This document shows positions 22,923 through 33,418 of a stretch of DNA of 64,000 nt, piece after piece. The notes under the pieces are model-generated. The model was not told where the DNA came from. It worked only from the letters and a program-made list of their open reading frames with translations, and ran no database searches. Made by a program: the position numbers and the translations under genes. The first letter of the stretch is position 1. Every line of letters starts with the position of its first letter. The stretch comes from a marine actinobacterium PHSC20C1 (GTDB lineage: Bacteria > Actinomycetota > Actinomycetes > Actinomycetales > Microbacteriaceae): the NCBI GenBank assembly GCA_000153145.1, contig CH672415.1, positions 1,178,750 through 1,242,749 on the forward strand. Reading direction: 5' to 3'.

Positions 22923-25730
22923 TTAGCCCTTGCGCTTGTCTTGCGCGCGACGCTGTGAACGATTCAGCGGAGCCTCTGGCGCTTCTTCGGCACGCTGACC
23001 AAACGCGCCCCGTTCGCCGCCCTGAGGCTGCTGCGCCTTCTGAGGTGCCGCTGCTTGAGCTTGACGCTGCTGAGCACGGGCAGTAGCTGCACGTTCAACC
23101 TGGCCGCGCTCGTTGCGCACCTCCACCTCGCCGGCAGCGTCCGCGCTGGGAGCCGAATAGCTGAGCGCTGCGGATTGTGTACTTGCAGCATCCAGTCCTC
23201 GTGCTTGAACAGTGGTGGACTCGCCGCCACCGCTCACCTCAACATCAAGATTGAAGAGGAAGCCGACGGACTCTTCACGAATCTGTCCCATCATGCTCTG
23301 GAAGAGAGCAAAGCCTTCACGCTGGTACTCGATGAGCGGGTCGCGCTGGGCCATCGCCCGTAGACCAATTCCATCCTTGAGGTAGTCCATCTCATAGAGG
23401 TGGTCGCGCCAGCGGCGGTCGATAACGCTGAGCACAACACGGCGCTCGAGCTCGCGCATTGCGGTTTCGCCAAGCTGCTGTTCGCGGCGCTCGTAGGCGA
23501 TCGCTGCGTCTGAGTGGATCTCTTTCGCAATGAAAGCACTCGTCATCTTGCCGTGTGATCCAGCCTCGGTGAGAACCTCGTCGACCGTGATCCCCATGGG
23601 GTACATCGTCTTGAGCTCAGTCCAGAGAGCTTCGAAGTCCCACTCCTCCGAGTGACCATCGCCGGTGTGGACCTCAACGACCTCGGTGACGACGTCGGTC
23701 AAGAAGCGCTGAACGCGATCCTTCAAGTCGTCACCCTCGAGGATGTGGCGGCGATCGCTGTAGATCGCTTCACGCTGACGGTTCAGAACGTCATCGTACT
23801 TGAGCACGTTCTTGCGGATCTCAGCGTTGCGAGACTCCACTTGCGACTGAGCACTGCGGATGGCGCGGCTGACGACCTTGGACTCGATAGCGAGATCATC
23901 GGGAACCGTCGAGCGGCCCATGAGCGCTTCTGCTGCGCCACTGTTGAACAGGCGCATGAGGTCATCCTGCAACGAGAGGTAGAAACGGCTCTCCCCAGGG
24001 TCACCCTGACGACCTGAACGACCACGCAGCTGGTTGTCGATTCGGCGCGACTCGTGGCGCTCCGTACCCAAGACATAAAGGCCACCAACGTCGACGACCT
24101 TCTTGGCTTCCTTTTCGACTTCAGCCTTGACGCTCGCAAACACGTCATCCCAGGCTTCTTCGTAGTCATCGGGAGTTTCGGTCGGGTTGAGCCCGCGGCT
24201 GTTCATCTCGGCAACCGCGAGGAACTCGGCATTTCCACCGAGCATGACGTCTGTTCCACGGCCGGCCATGTTCGTGGCGACTGTAACAGAACCCAAACGC
24301 CCGGCTTGAGCGACAATGGCCGCCTCGCGAGCGTGGTTCTTAGCGTTCAAGACTTCGTGCTTGACGCCCTTCTTAGCGAGCATGCGCGACAGCAGCTCAC
24401 TCTTCTCGACGCTAGTAGTACCCACGAGAACCGGCTGACCGAGTTCGTGACGCTTTGCAATATCAGCCACCACCTGCTCGAACTTCGACTGTTCGTTCTT
24501 GTAGATCAAGTCGGACTGGTCGATGCGCTGCATCGGCTTGTTGGTTGGGATCGCGACCACACCAAGCTTGTACGTGGACATGAACTCGGCAGCCTCAGTT
24601 TCAGCCGTACCGGTCATTCCCGAAAGCTTGTTGTAGAGACGGAAGTAGTTCTGCAGCGTGACAGTTGCGAGCGTCTGGTTCTCCGCCTTGACGGCAACGC
24701 CCTCTTTGGCCTCAATGGCCTGGTGAATACCCTCGTTGTATCGGCGACCCTGAAGAATTCGTCCGGTGTGCTCATCAACAATGAGCACCTCGCCGTTCAT
24801 GACGACGTAGTCCTTGTCTTTCTTGAAGAGAGCGCGGGCCTTGATCGAGTTGTTCAAGAACGAGATCAGCGGGGTGTTGGCCGACTCATAAAGGTTGTCG
24901 ATACCGAGGTAATCTTCGACTTTTTCGATACCGGGCTCGAGAACGCCGACGGTGCGCTTCTTCTCGTCAACCTCGAAGTCGACCTCGGGGATGAGTTTCT
25001 TCGCAAGATTAGAGAACTCGGTGAACCAGCGGTTTGCCTCGCCTGACGAGGGGCCGGAAATGATGAGCGGGGTGCGAGCCTCATCAATGAGAATCGAGTC
25101 GACCTCGTCAACGACAGCAAAGTGATGGCCGCGCTGAACCATGTCGCTTGCCTGCCACGCCATGTTGTCGCGGAGGTAGTCGAAACCGAACTCGTTGTTG
25201 GTCCCGTAGGTGATGTCAGCCGCGTATTGCTCACGGCGTTCGACGGGCGTTTGACCGGAGACAATACATCCGGTGGTCATTCCCAAGGCGCGGAATACGC
25301 GCCCCATAAGTTCTGATTGGTAGCTAGCCAAATAGTCGTTGACCGTAATCACATGCACACCCTGCGCAGCAATCGCGTTGAGATAGGCGGCGAGCGTCGC
25401 GACGAGAGTCTTGCCCTCACCGGTCTTCATCTCGGCAATGTTGCCCAGGTGAAGGGCAGCACCACCCATGAGCTGCACCTCGAAGTGGCGCATTCCGAGC
25501 GTGCGACTCGCTGCTTCACGCACGGCAGCAAATGCTTCCGGGAGCAGGTCATCGAGCGACTCACCGGCGGCGTAGCGTTCGCGCAGCTCGGTGGTTTCGT
25601 GCTTAAGCTCATCATCAGTCAGGGTTTTGAAGTCTTCTTCTAGATGATCAACAGCCTGGGCATAGCCCTTTAGGCGTCGAAGAAGTCGACCCTCGCCCAC
25701 ACGAAGTGCGCGTTCTAAAACATTTGCCAC
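22923..25730 (-). CDS. secA: Preprotein translocase motor SecA
   Basis: The 935-residue ATPase drives Sec-dependent protein export. The DEAD-type motor motifs are MKTGEGKT (101-108), [16 protein letters not shown] and [11 protein letters not shown], with the preprotein-binding and helical scaffold regions between them. The C-terminal tail is Gln/Ala/Pro-rich and ends [10 protein letters not shown], without the Cys-rich zinc motif of enterobacterial SecA, as is usual in this family. A GTG start with GGGAG upstream is used. It is the housekeeping SecA1 type and is next to hpf in the conserved mtrA-to-secA block. Confidence 0.98.
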   Translation of the reverse strand: MANVLERALRVGEGRLLRRLKGYAQAVDHLEEDFKTLTDDELKHETTELRERYAAGESLDDLLPEAFAAVREAASRTLGMRHFEVQLMGGAALHLGNIAEMKTGEGKTLVATLAAYLNAIAAQGVHVITVNDYLASYQSELMGRVFRALGMTTGCIVSGQTPVERREQYAADITYGTNNEFGFDYLRDNMAWQASDMVQRGHHFAVVDEVDSILIDEARTPLIISGPSSGEANRWFTEFSNLAKKLIPEVDFEVDEKKRTVGVLEPGIEKVEDYLGIDNLYESANTPLISFLNNSIKARALFKKDKDYVVMNGEVLIVDEHTGRILQGRRYNEGIHQAIEAKEGVAVKAENQTLATVTLQNYFRLYNKLSGMTGTAETEAAEFMSTYKLGVVAIPTNKPMQRIDQSDLIYKNEQSKFEQVVADIAKRHELGQPVLVGTTSVEKSELLSRMLAKKGVKHEVLNAKNHAREAAIVAQAGRLGSVTVATNMAGRGTDVMLGGNAEFLAVAEMNSRGLNPTETPDDYEEAWDDVFASVKAEVEKEAKKVVDVGGLYVLGTERHESRRIDNQLRGRSGRQGDPGESRFYLSLQDDLMRLFNSGAAEALMGRSTVPDDLAIESKVVSRAIRSAQSQVESRNAEIRKNVLKYDDVLNRQREAIYSDRRHILEGDDLKDRVQRFLTDVVTEVVEVHTGDGHSEEWDFEALWTELKTMYPMGITVDEVLTEAGSHGKMTSAFIAKEIHSDAAIAYERREQQLGETAMRELERRVVLSVIDRRWRDHLYEMDYLKDGIGLRAMAQRDPLIEYQREGFALFQSMMGQIREESVGFLFNLDVEVSGGGESTTVQARGLDAASTQSAALSYSAPSADAAGEVEVRNERGQVERAATARAQQRQAQAAAPQKAQQPQGGERGAFGQRAEEAPEAPLNRSQRRAQDKRKG

Positions 25731-25807
25731 CGAATACTCCCATTCTTGTCGGACGGGTCCGACGCTGGCACTACTCGACGAAGCGCAGCCTTTAGACGCT
25801 TACGTCG

Positions 25808-25849
25808 CGGTAACGCGGTGCGTGCATTAAGCGCACAGCCGCGTTACCG
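25808..25849 (-). terminator. Strong stem-loop between hpf and secA
   Basis: CGGTAACGCGG (25808-25818) and CCGCGTTACCG (25839-25849) are perfect 11-base arms, extended by TGCG/CGCA with a small bulge. It lies between hpf (ends 25891) and secA (starts 25730). No T-run follows, so it may separate the two transcripts by Rho-dependent or processing means. Confidence 0.7.
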
Positions 25850-25890
25850 GTTCGTAATCGTATCAAGTTCAAGCCAAAAACTTGGTGTGC

Positions 25891-26589
25891 TTAGCCGTTA
25901 GCAACCTTTCGCTTTGCTGAGCGGCCGCCGTGAGATGCCTGTTCGGCCATCTCCTCGAGGCTAATAACACCGTAATCCCAGCCCTTGCGGCGGTAGACGA
26001 CGCTCGGGCGGTCAGTCTGGCTGTCAACGAAAAGGAAGAAGTCGTGGCCGACCAATTCCATGTGATCGAGGGCCTCTTCAACCGTCATGTGACTTGAGGG
26101 GAACACCTTTCGACGGATGACCACAGGCGAGTAGTCATCGTCGCCGGGCTCAGGCTCGGCGTTGGGAACTGGCACTGCCCCCGTTGCAACACTCTCGATC
26201 GCGTCGGGACTCGCCGGGGTGATATCCACAACAGCAAACCCGCCTGCACTCGCTTCGCGCAAGGAAGTAGGGCGATGATTGCCCCGGTGAACTTTCTTGC
26301 GATCACGTGACTGGCGAATTCGCTCAATGAGCTTGGCCATCGCCAGATCAAAAGCAACATACTTATCCGAACCAGCAGATTCCGCTCGTACAAGCGGTCC
26401 TGGTCCGATCAACGTCAACTCAACACGATCGTCGCCACTAGACCCATTGGTTTCGTGGTGGCGGCTTACCTTTATCTCGAAAGCAATCGCCTTATCGGCG
26501 AGATGATCTACCTTCTCTGACTTTTCGATCGCATACTCACGGAAACGATCCGTGACTCCTACATTGCGTCCGTTGACGGTGATTTCCAC
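25891..26589 (-). CDS. hpf: Ribosome hibernation promoting factor, long form
   Basis: A 232-residue long-type HPF. The N-terminal RaiA/YfiA domain (EITVNGRNVGVTDRFREYAIEKSEKVDHL) binds the 30S decoding site. A variable linker and the C-terminal dimerisation domain (FVDSQTDRPSVVYRRKGWDYGVISLEE) pair two ribosomes into a 100S dimer in stationary phase. The GTG start has an excellent AGGAGG site. It lies between the ComF-type gene and secA, as in other Actinobacteria. Confidence 0.95.
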   Translation of the reverse strand: MEITVNGRNVGVTDRFREYAIEKSEKVDHLADKAIAFEIKVSRHHETNGSSGDDRVELTLIGPGPLVRAESAGSDKYVAFDLAMAKLIERIRQSRDRKKVHRGNHRPTSLREASAGGFAVVDITPASPDAIESVATGAVPVPNAEPEPGDDDYSPVVIRRKVFPSSHMTVEEALDHMELVGHDFFLFVDSQTDRPSVVYRRKGWDYGVISLEEMAEQASHGGRSAKRKVANG

Positions 26590-26634
26590 GGCGACCTCCT
26601 AGCCATCATGCGCGGCCACCCCGTGAGGCAGCTT

Positions 26635-27390
26635 TTATTGTGCGCCCTTTTCCTTACCGTAGCCCTCGCCGCTAGCAATGTCACGAGCCGCTCCGGTTCT
26701 CGGAGTGAACCCGATGGTTACCGCTGCGATAACGGTGCCTCCGGCCGCCGAAACCGCCCGCGCTGCCTCGTCGATCGTGGCTCCCGTCGTCAGTACGTCA
26801 TCAACGATGATGACTCGCGATGCCCCCAGCCAGCGTGTCGCGACGAATGCGCCGTCAACATTCGTCGCCCGCTGTTGGATGCCAAGGAGTTTCTGACTTG
26901 AGGTTTCTTTTGCGACCCGCAACACGCGAGCATGGCGGATTCCGGCAGCACGCAGCACGAGAGACACTGGATGGTAACCACGAGCCCTGAACGCCCGTTT
27001 GCTCGTGGGAACAATCACGATTTTGGGTAATGGTTCGGTAGCGCCAGCTCCAACCGCCTCTTCACACGCTCGCCGCAGGGCCGGCAGTAGCGCTTGCGAG
27101 AGCGGTCTCGCTTGGTCCGTACGATGTTGATTCTTGAAAGCCAAGATGACTCTGCGCACTCGTCCTTCGTAGCGCACGGCTGCATACGTTCGCAGACCGC
27201 GAGGAGTTGCATGAATCGTCGGCGCGGCAATAAGGCACTCGGCGCACTCTTTGCAGAGCGAGAGGTCGTGCCTTTGGCAACCAGCGCACTCAACCGGCAT
27301 GAGCAACGACCAAGCGTCACGAACTGCCTCACGGAGAGCAGCAAGCATCCAGCCGCCGCGTTCATCGTTGCTGCTAGGTGAACCTGTCAT
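26635..27390 (-). CDS. ComF-family phosphoribosyltransferase-like protein
   Basis: A 251-residue protein with an N-terminal four-Cys zinc ribbon (CAGCQRHDLSLCKECAEC) and a type I phosphoribosyltransferase domain whose PRPP loop is VIIVDDVLTTGATI. The FKNQHRTD and PTSKRAFRARGYHP motifs are typical of ComF/GntX, linked to DNA uptake in competent bacteria but of unclear role in Actinobacteria. The ATG at 27390 lacks a strong ribosome site; a second Met 14 codons on is possible. It occupies the Rv3242c position between lpqB and hpf. Confidence 0.88.
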   Translation of the reverse strand: MTGSPSSNDERGGWMLAALREAVRDAWSLLMPVECAGCQRHDLSLCKECAECLIAAPTIHATPRGLRTYAAVRYEGRVRRVILAFKNQHRTDQARPLSQALLPALRRACEEAVGAGATEPLPKIVIVPTSKRAFRARGYHPVSLVLRAAGIRHARVLRVAKETSSQKLLGIQQRATNVDGAFVATRWLGASRVIIVDDVLTTGATIDEAARAVSAAGGTVIAAVTIGFTPRTGAARDIASGEGYGKEKGAQ

Positions 27391-27452
27391 GTCTCAAGCG
27401 TGCACGCCAGCGTATGCCCGCGCGGAGCGCTGGGCGTTTAGGTGGAGAGTCG

Positions 27453-29129
27453 CTACTGCTGCACTGCCATGAAGGAGGCGTCAAGGCCCGTACGAACCCA
27501 TTCCTGGCTGCCCTGCGGGCGCCAGACTTCGCCATCAGCCCGAAGTCGCAGCGCGTCAGTGTTCGTGCCGCTACTAACCAGCTGTCGCGCGCCGTCCACA
27601 CTTCCGAGACTCTCAGTGGGCCCCCCGAGGCTAAACGCGGTTACCGCAACGGAATCATCGTTGCTCGAGAGCGTCGCAACAGAACTTGACCCCACCCAGG
27701 CTGCATCGATCGGTGAGCCCGATCGCGCCGGCAAAACAATGGGTTCCACCAATTGAACCGGAACGTTCCCCTGTTGGCGCACGATGCCATAGACGAGCAG
27801 TTGAGGCCCTGACGGTGAGGAGAGGTACACGAGCAGCCGCGCGCCGTCGCGTGAAACATCCAGCGACAGTATTTGTGAATCAGCGGGCAACGACGACTGG
27901 ATCGGATGCTCGGTGCCGTCGATCTCGAACGTCGAAAGCGTTGCGGCGCTTCCCCTCTGCGCCGACCACACGAATCGGAATGGATCTAACGATGGTGCCG
28001 TTAACCCGGAACGAGAGTCAACGATTCGAGGATCAACGCCAACCGCAGCGTAATGAACGCCGTCTGCCGCCCCGTACGCTACGGAAAGTCGATCGGCTGA
28101 CAGCACAGCAGCTGTGGCACCTGATTCAACTACGACGGTGCTCAACTCGTTGATTTCGCTGAGTCCGTCACTGGTACTGAAGCCAAATTCACTGCCGGTT
28201 CCGACTACGAGTGGGCCACCAGCGCCGGGTTCAATTACCGCGGCGTTCTGACCGGAGTTCGAGCTCTGGAGTTCACGCCCATCCACCGTCAGCACCACGA
28301 TTGGCGTGTGAAGTGTCGCGGAAAGTTGTTGCCTCATTCGTTCTCGAGTCACGGAATCAGCCGACAGGGCTTCAGAGCTCAGATCGACCACCGCTCTGCC
28401 CGTGCTCAGGCTGCTCGTGGCGCCCAAAGTTGTGGATGCGGGAAAAGCGGTAAGGACAACGCCCTGCTGCAACCACGGCGAGGCTGCAGAAAGCAGAGCT
28501 TGCACCGCCCGCGACTGCGACGATTGACGTACGGGGAACCAGCGCGGGTCTGGGATGAGGTTGGCGAAACTCGGGTCGAAATAATAGAGAACTTGCTGCT
28601 CAAAGCTGACTTCGAAGCCTTTATTCGACAGCACAATTCCGGGGGGCGCAGACGCAATCCGCCATTCCCCGTTCACCCGCTCGAAGTCAAAGCTGAGCGA
28701 TTGAGTTGCTGGTGAGCGCAGTTCTGTGTACAGGCCACGCTCGTCAATCACAGCCTGTGCGGAAAACGAATACGTGAGGGAGTTTTCTTCGAGCGCTGGC
28801 GTGATTGTCGGCAACTTGTCGCGTTCCCGAATGGTCGCGCTTGCTGCAGGCTTCCACGAATCGCTCATCGGGTTAGTCAAGAATTCTCGCGCCACGGAGT
28901 AGTCGCGAGTCGGCGCCCGCACAGCGTTCATGAAGTCGGTGAGAATTTGTTCCTGGGTCGAACCCGCAACGGGCCCCTCAGCTACGATTTCGTACTTCGG
29001 ATCAATCTGTTCATCGATGAGCGGGCCGGTCGCAACTTCACCGGAAAGCGGGACACCGACGCAACCGGTCAGCACTGCGACTACCGCGCTAGCGGCAATG
29101 AGATACGCAAGTTTCGGGACTTTAGACAT
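27453..29129 (-). CDS. lpqB: Lipoprotein LpqB, MtrAB accessory
   Basis: A 558-residue lipoprotein with signal sequence MSKVPKLAYLIAASAVV and lipobox LTGC23. A GerMN-like domain (about 190-300, SRAVQALLSAASPWLQQGVV) and a C-terminal beta-propeller-like part follow. LpqB interacts with the MtrB sensor on the outer face of the membrane and affects MtrA activation and cell division. The start codon overlaps the mtrB stop by eight bases (ATGTCTAA), so it is translationally coupled. Longer upstream frames lie inside mtrB. Confidence 0.93.
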   Translation of the reverse strand: MSKVPKLAYLIAASAVVAVLTGCVGVPLSGEVATGPLIDEQIDPKYEIVAEGPVAGSTQEQILTDFMNAVRAPTRDYSVAREFLTNPMSDSWKPAASATIRERDKLPTITPALEENSLTYSFSAQAVIDERGLYTELRSPATQSLSFDFERVNGEWRIASAPPGIVLSNKGFEVSFEQQVLYYFDPSFANLIPDPRWFPVRQSSQSRAVQALLSAASPWLQQGVVLTAFPASTTLGATSSLSTGRAVVDLSSEALSADSVTRERMRQQLSATLHTPIVVLTVDGRELQSSNSGQNAAVIEPGAGGPLVVGTGSEFGFSTSDGLSEINELSTVVVESGATAAVLSADRLSVAYGAADGVHYAAVGVDPRIVDSRSGLTAPSLDPFRFVWSAQRGSAATLSTFEIDGTEHPIQSSLPADSQILSLDVSRDGARLLVYLSSPSGPQLLVYGIVRQQGNVPVQLVEPIVLPARSGSPIDAAWVGSSSVATLSSNDDSVAVTAFSLGGPTESLGSVDGARQLVSSGTNTDALRLRADGEVWRPQGSQEWVRTGLDASFMAVQQ

Positions 29130-30735
29130 CCGAAACCTCCATGCTCGGCACTTCATCGCTTGGGGGAAGTTCCAGCGGCGACGACCGAAGTTCGACTCCT
29201 CGAGTGCGTGGCAGCGTCAATCGGAAACACGAGCCGTTGTCTCCATCCGACCACACTTCAAGCCAACCTCCGTGCAACACTGCATCCTCTAGGGCGATTG
29301 CGAGACCGAGGCCGGTGCCCCCTGTCGTCCGCTGCCTCGACGGGTCAGCCCGCCAGAAGCGATCAAACACGCGTTCGAGGGCGGCCTGGCTCATTCCGAC
29401 GCCATAGTCACGAACGGCAATCGCCACGGCATCCTGATCGCTATCAACCCAGATCACGATCGGCAGACCGTCTCCGTGGTCGATCGCGTTGCTCACCAGA
29501 TTCTGAAGGATCCGGCGGATGCGCCGAGGCTCGACATCCGCTTCAAAGTAGCCTCCTGGCGCGACGAGCCGCAGTTCTGAGCCCTTGCTTGCGGCCAGCG
29601 ATGTGAGACTTTCGATCGCATCCTCGACAAGCCGTACGAGGTTGGTGGGCTCGGTCTCCATATCGACCGCACCTGCGTCGTACCGGCTCATCTCCAGAAG
29701 ATCTGCCAACAGGAGCTCAAATCGCTCAACCTGGGTGTGCAATAGCTCAGCCGTGCGTGCGGTTGCCGGCGGAAAGTTTTCGCGCTGGTCATAGAGAACA
29801 TCGCCTGCAAGTCGAATTGTGGTGAGGGGTGTGCGCAACTCGTGGGAGACATCCGACACAAATCGTTGCTGCACTTGAGAAAGTGCGGCCAGCCGGGTGA
29901 TCTGCTGTTGCATGCTCGTTGCCATGCCGTTAAACGAGCGCGCCAACGTTGCAATCACGTCATCACCTTGGACCGGGATGCGTACCTCAAGCTCGCCGGC
30001 GGCCAATCGTTGGCTGGTTTCAGCCGCAAGCTTCACGGGGCCGACTACGAGTCGAACCACAATGTAGGTCACCGCGCCGATCAATGCCAGCAGGGCGAAC
30101 CCGCCAAGACCGAGAGTTTGTTGCACTACGACGAGCGTGTCTTGAGTGTCACGGATGTCATAGACGAGGTAGAGCTCGTACTGCGCTCCCCGGATGTCGA
30201 GCGTCGATCCGACGATGAGTCCCGGATGCACGGAGCCATCATCAGTTTCTTCGAGCGCGACTGACTGCCAATACGTGCGCTGCTCTGTCGACTCGGCAAC
30301 CGCGGCACGCAATTCTTCAGAGATGAGCACGTCGGATGCCAGTCCCTGCGTTCGCACATCGGTCGGAACTCGAGGGCCCTCTTGGCCGGGGGTGCGAAGA
30401 ATTGCGTAGCTTGTTCCGCCAGTACTGGTGGCGACGCTCTCGATGACTCTTGCTGCTTCACCCATCATGACGTCTAGGTCTTCAAGCCCCAGGCTGTCAT
30501 CGGCCGCGTCGAGAACTTGCTGCCCCGCGAGAGTGGCATTCGCCGAAGTGCGAGTGAGCTGATCGCGACTGGCGTCGAACAGGTTCGCGCCGACGGTCAA
30601 CGACATGTAACCGGCAATGACCGCGACGGCCACCGATGAGAGCAACACCGTAATCGCTACAGTGCGCAATTGGAGCGACGAGCGCCACAGTGCAGCGACT
30701 CGCTGCACCCAGCCGCGCCAGTCGAAATCGCGCAT
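29122..30735 (-). CDS. mtrB: Sensor histidine kinase MtrB
   Basis: A 537-residue membrane kinase with a transmembrane helix near 25-50, an extracytoplasmic sensor domain, a second helix near 205-230, HAMP, HisKA with phospho-acceptor FVSDVSHELRTPL, and HATPase (N box NLVSNAIDHG, DYGVGM, GGTGLGLAIA). It senses envelope or osmotic conditions and phosphorylates MtrA to coordinate cell wall growth and division. It starts five bases after the mtrA stop and overlaps lpqB. The C-terminal tail after the ATPase domain is Pro/Ser-rich and family-typical. Confidence 0.95.
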   Translation of the reverse strand: MRDFDWRGWVQRVAALWRSSLQLRTVAITVLLSSVAVAVIAGYMSLTVGANLFDASRDQLTRTSANATLAGQQVLDAADDSLGLEDLDVMMGEAARVIESVATSTGGTSYAILRTPGQEGPRVPTDVRTQGLASDVLISEELRAAVAESTEQRTYWQSVALEETDDGSVHPGLIVGSTLDIRGAQYELYLVYDIRDTQDTLVVVQQTLGLGGFALLALIGAVTYIVVRLVVGPVKLAAETSQRLAAGELEVRIPVQGDDVIATLARSFNGMATSMQQQITRLAALSQVQQRFVSDVSHELRTPLTTIRLAGDVLYDQRENFPPATARTAELLHTQVERFELLLADLLEMSRYDAGAVDMETEPTNLVRLVEDAIESLTSLAASKGSELRLVAPGGYFEADVEPRRIRRILQNLVSNAIDHGDGLPIVIWVDSDQDAVAIAVRDYGVGMSQAALERVFDRFWRADPSRQRTTGGTGLGLAIALEDAVLHGGWLEVWSDGDNGSCFRLTLPRTRGVELRSSPLELPPSDEVPSMEVSDV

Positions 30736-30740
30736 ACTCG

Positions 30741-31421
30741 CTACGCGCTGCTGCCGGCGCGGTAGCCTACGCCGCGAACCGTCATCACAATCTTCGGGTT
30801 GTCAGGATCTTCCTCGACCTTGGCGCGTAAGCGCTGAACGTGCACGTTTACGAGACGAGTGTCTGCCTTGTAGTGGTAACCCCAGACCTGCTCAAGAAGC
30901 ATTTCACGGGTAAACACCTGCTCAGGTTTCATTGCCAGCGCAAGCAGTAGCTCAAATTCGAGCGGCGTCAGGTTGATTTTGGATTCACCGCGGCGCACTT
31001 CGTGGCCGGTGACATCAAGTTCGAGATCACCAACGGTCAACGTTCCCGTCGCAGCATCGCTTGCAGGCCGCAATCGCGTTCGCACTCGAGCGACAAGCTC
31101 CTTGGGGTTGAACGGCTTGACAACGTAGTCGTCGGCGCCGCTCTCGAGGCCCTTCACTACATCCGCAGTATCGCTCTTGGCCGTCAGCATGATGATCGGT
31201 ACGCCAGACTCTTCACGAATGCGCGCACAAATCTCGATGCCGTCCATTCCGGGCAGCATCAAGTCCAGCAGCACAAGGTCGGGTGCGGCCGACTTGAATG
31301 CGTCAAGCGCTAGAGCGCCGTCTTGGCAAAAAAATGGTTCATAACCTTCAGTGCGTAGAACGATTCCGATCATCTCTGCCAAGGCAGTGTCGTCATCGAC
31401 TACAAGAATTCGCGGGTTCAC
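30741..31421 (-). CDS. mtrA: Response regulator MtrA
   Basis: A 226-residue OmpR-type regulator with acidic pocket D9-D11, phosphorylated D53 (LVLLDLMLPGMDG), TAK switch and a C-terminal winged HTH (VFTREMLLEQVWGYHYKADTRLVNVHVQRLRAKVEEDP). It controls cell wall, division and osmotic-stress genes and is essential in mycobacteria. The GTG at 31421 has GAGGA upstream and starts the receiver domain correctly; a longer open frame upstream is promoter sequence. It is the first gene of the mtrA-mtrB-lpqB operon. Confidence 0.97.
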   Translation of the reverse strand: MNPRILVVDDDTALAEMIGIVLRTEGYEPFFCQDGALALDAFKSAAPDLVLLDLMLPGMDGIEICARIREESGVPIIMLTAKSDTADVVKGLESGADDYVVKPFNPKELVARVRTRLRPASDAATGTLTVGDLELDVTGHEVRRGESKINLTPLEFELLLALAMKPEQVFTREMLLEQVWGYHYKADTRLVNVHVQRLRAKVEEDPDNPKIVMTVRGVGYRAGSSA

Positions 31422-31541
31422 GTGTCCTCGATACTTTCTAGCTCTCGGGCTAACAGAGTGAGAAGCTTTCGCACAAGAGTAGTCGAGTGTGAAAGCATGA
31501 GTGCGATTCAATTGATGCAGTTGAGTAATCAAGGGTGAGAC

Positions 31542-32723
31542 GTGAGCAATAACAGTCCGTGGCAATCGCCAGATAGCAGCGCAATCGGCAGCGAGCCCCA
31601 GCCTTATGCCCCCCAGGGCTCATCCCCGGCTCCCGCGCACTACAGCAGCCCAACTCCCTCGTGGACTCCCCCACCAAAGCCAGGGCTCATTCCCCTGCGC
31701 CCGATGACTCTCGGCACAATCTTGTCGGCATCGCTGATGGTATTGCGTCGCAATCCTCGACCCATCTTCGGGCTCTCGCTCATCATCATGGGCGTCGTCA
31801 CTGTCGCATCGCTCGTATTGGTCGGCATCGTCACCTTCACCAATTTTGAGCGCACTTTCAGTGCAAGCGAAGCGGATGCCGCGACAATCGAAGCAGGCAC
31901 CATTGCGAGCATCATCCTCGCAGGTCTCTTTGCCGTAGCGCTGTCTCTCATCGGAGGTTCAATTCTTCAGGGCATCGTCTCTCTTGAGGTCGCTCGGGGC
32001 GCTGTCGGAGAAAAGTTGCGGTTGCGTGGACTCTGGAATGCAGCAAAGGGTCGCATCTGGGCCCTCATCGGCTGGTCTGCGCTCGTCGCCGTTGCTTCAT
32101 TTATCGGCATCGCCGTTTTCGGAATCATCGCCGCGCTCTTCTTCGCGACAGGCGGAACCGCAGGAGCCGTGTTCGGGGTTCTCGCCATCCTTGCTGGAAT
32201 CGTCGCAGGGCTCGTCGTTATGGCCTGGCTTGGCACGTTCCTCGCTCTCGTGCCTAGCGCCCTCATGATTGAACGGCTCACTCTCGGGCGCGCCATCCGC
32301 CGGTCGTGGTCTCTCGTTTCGGGAAGCTTCTGGCGCACTTTTGGCATCCTGGCTTTGATCATCGTGATCGTTAATACGGTGTCTACAATCGTGACGACTC
32401 CGCTGAGCTTCATCGGAAACTTCGGTGCCATCCTGCTCAACCCCACAGGCAACGAAGCCGCGAGCACCGCATCGTTTATCGCAATTTACGTTGTGACCAT
32501 GATTATCTCGGTCGCGATTGGCGCCGTCACGATCATCATTCAGTCCGCCGCCCCCGCATTGCTCTACATCGATTTGCGGATGCGCAAAGAAGGTTTCGAT
32601 CTCGAGCTCACCCGTTTCGTTGAAGCCCGCCACGCCGGCGACAGCTCCGTGCCCGATCCGTACCTCACGCACGACAGCAGAACGGCGCGCTCACCAGAAC
32701 CGTCACCCTCCGCGGCTTCATGA
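31542..32723 (+). CDS. Membrane protein with Pro-rich N-terminus
   Basis: A 393-residue protein with a disordered Pro/Ser-rich cytoplasmic tail (about 1-45) and six to seven hydrophobic segments. It is similar to the membrane domain seen in glycerophosphodiester-phosphodiesterase-associated and DUF7544-like actinobacterial proteins (RLTLGRAIRRSWSLVSGSFWRTFGI). GTG start with AAGGGTGA upstream. It opens a plus-strand operon of overlapping genes with the DUF4129, DUF4350, MoxR and DUF58 genes and is divergent from mtrA. Molecular role unknown. Confidence 0.8.
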   Translation: MSNNSPWQSPDSSAIGSEPQPYAPQGSSPAPAHYSSPTPSWTPPPKPGLIPLRPMTLGTILSASLMVLRRNPRPIFGLSLIIMGVVTVASLVLVGIVTFTNFERTFSASEADAATIEAGTIASIILAGLFAVALSLIGGSILQGIVSLEVARGAVGEKLRLRGLWNAAKGRIWALIGWSALVAVASFIGIAVFGIIAALFFATGGTAGAVFGVLAILAGIVAGLVVMAWLGTFLALVPSALMIERLTLGRAIRRSWSLVSGSFWRTFGILALIIVIVNTVSTIVTTPLSFIGNFGAILLNPTGNEAASTASFIAIYVVTMIISVAIGAVTIIIQSAAPALLYIDLRMRKEGFDLELTRFVEARHAGDSSVPDPYLTHDSRTARSPEPSPSAAS

Positions 32724-33418
32724 CCCTAACGATTCTCACGTCGATCGCGCCGACCGCGCTGTTCTATCAACTCGCGCAGGCAGTGTTTCGCGAAGTTCCG
32801 GTCAATCCTGACTCGGATCAGGCGACCGACTGGCTCATCAATGAGCTATCCAAGCCTTCGTATCAAGCTGCAAAACCAACGCTTTTCGATCGAATATCGA
32901 AAGCATTTAGCGACTGGCTCGGTTCGCTAACAATCGGAGGCAGCAACGCCATTCCGACGGTGGCGCTCGTCATTCTCATCGCACTAATTGTCATAGCGAT
33001 CATCGCCGCGATTATTGTCTACGGTCTCCCGCGCCTCAATCGCAAGAGTCGCAGCGACGACATCCTCTTCGGTGAATCCGATCGTCGCACGGCGGCCCAA
33101 CTGCGAGAAGCAGCCGAGAAAGCGGCCGCGCGCGACGACTATGAGAGTGCAATTGCAGACATGTTCCGCGCAATCGCTCGAGGACTCTCTGAACGCACGC
33201 TCATAACGATGACGCCGGGCACCACGGCTCATGGTTTCGCTCTGCGCGCTGGGCATGCGCTCCCGGAGTGCGCCGCCGAGTTCGCCACCAGTGCCGACAC
33301 TTTCGATCTCGTCCGCTACATGCGCAAGCCCGCATCGAGAGAACAGTACGAAGAACTTCGGTCCCTGGAACTTCGGGTTCGCGCTGCCAGGCCGATCTTG
33401 GCCGAGGCTGCACTGTGA
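32720..33418 (+). CDS. DUF4129 membrane protein
   Basis: A 232-residue protein with an N-terminal extracytoplasmic stretch, one transmembrane helix (about 78-105) and a cytoplasmic domain containing AAEKAAARDDYESAIADMFRAIARGLSER...TPGTTAHGFALRAG and a final YEELRSLE, the DUF4129 pattern. It overlaps the previous stop (ATGA) and the next start (GTGA). DUF4129 often accompanies MoxR/DUF58 sets and transglutaminase-like proteins and is presumed to act in an envelope complex. Exact function unknown. Confidence 0.87.
   Translation: MTLTILTSIAPTALFYQLAQAVFREVPVNPDSDQATDWLINELSKPSYQAAKPTLFDRISKAFSDWLGSLTIGGSNAIPTVALVILIALIVIAIIAAIIVYGLPRLNRKSRSDDILFGESDRRTAAQLREAAEKAAARDDYESAIADMFRAIARGLSERTLITMTPGTTAHGFALRAGHALPECAAEFATSADTFDLVRYMRKPASREQYEELRSLELRVRAARPILAEAAL

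Noticed and set aside
24054-25046. Plus-strand open frame of 330 codons inside secA
   Set aside because: SecA is unambiguous on the minus strand; the antisense frame is a high-GC codon artefact.
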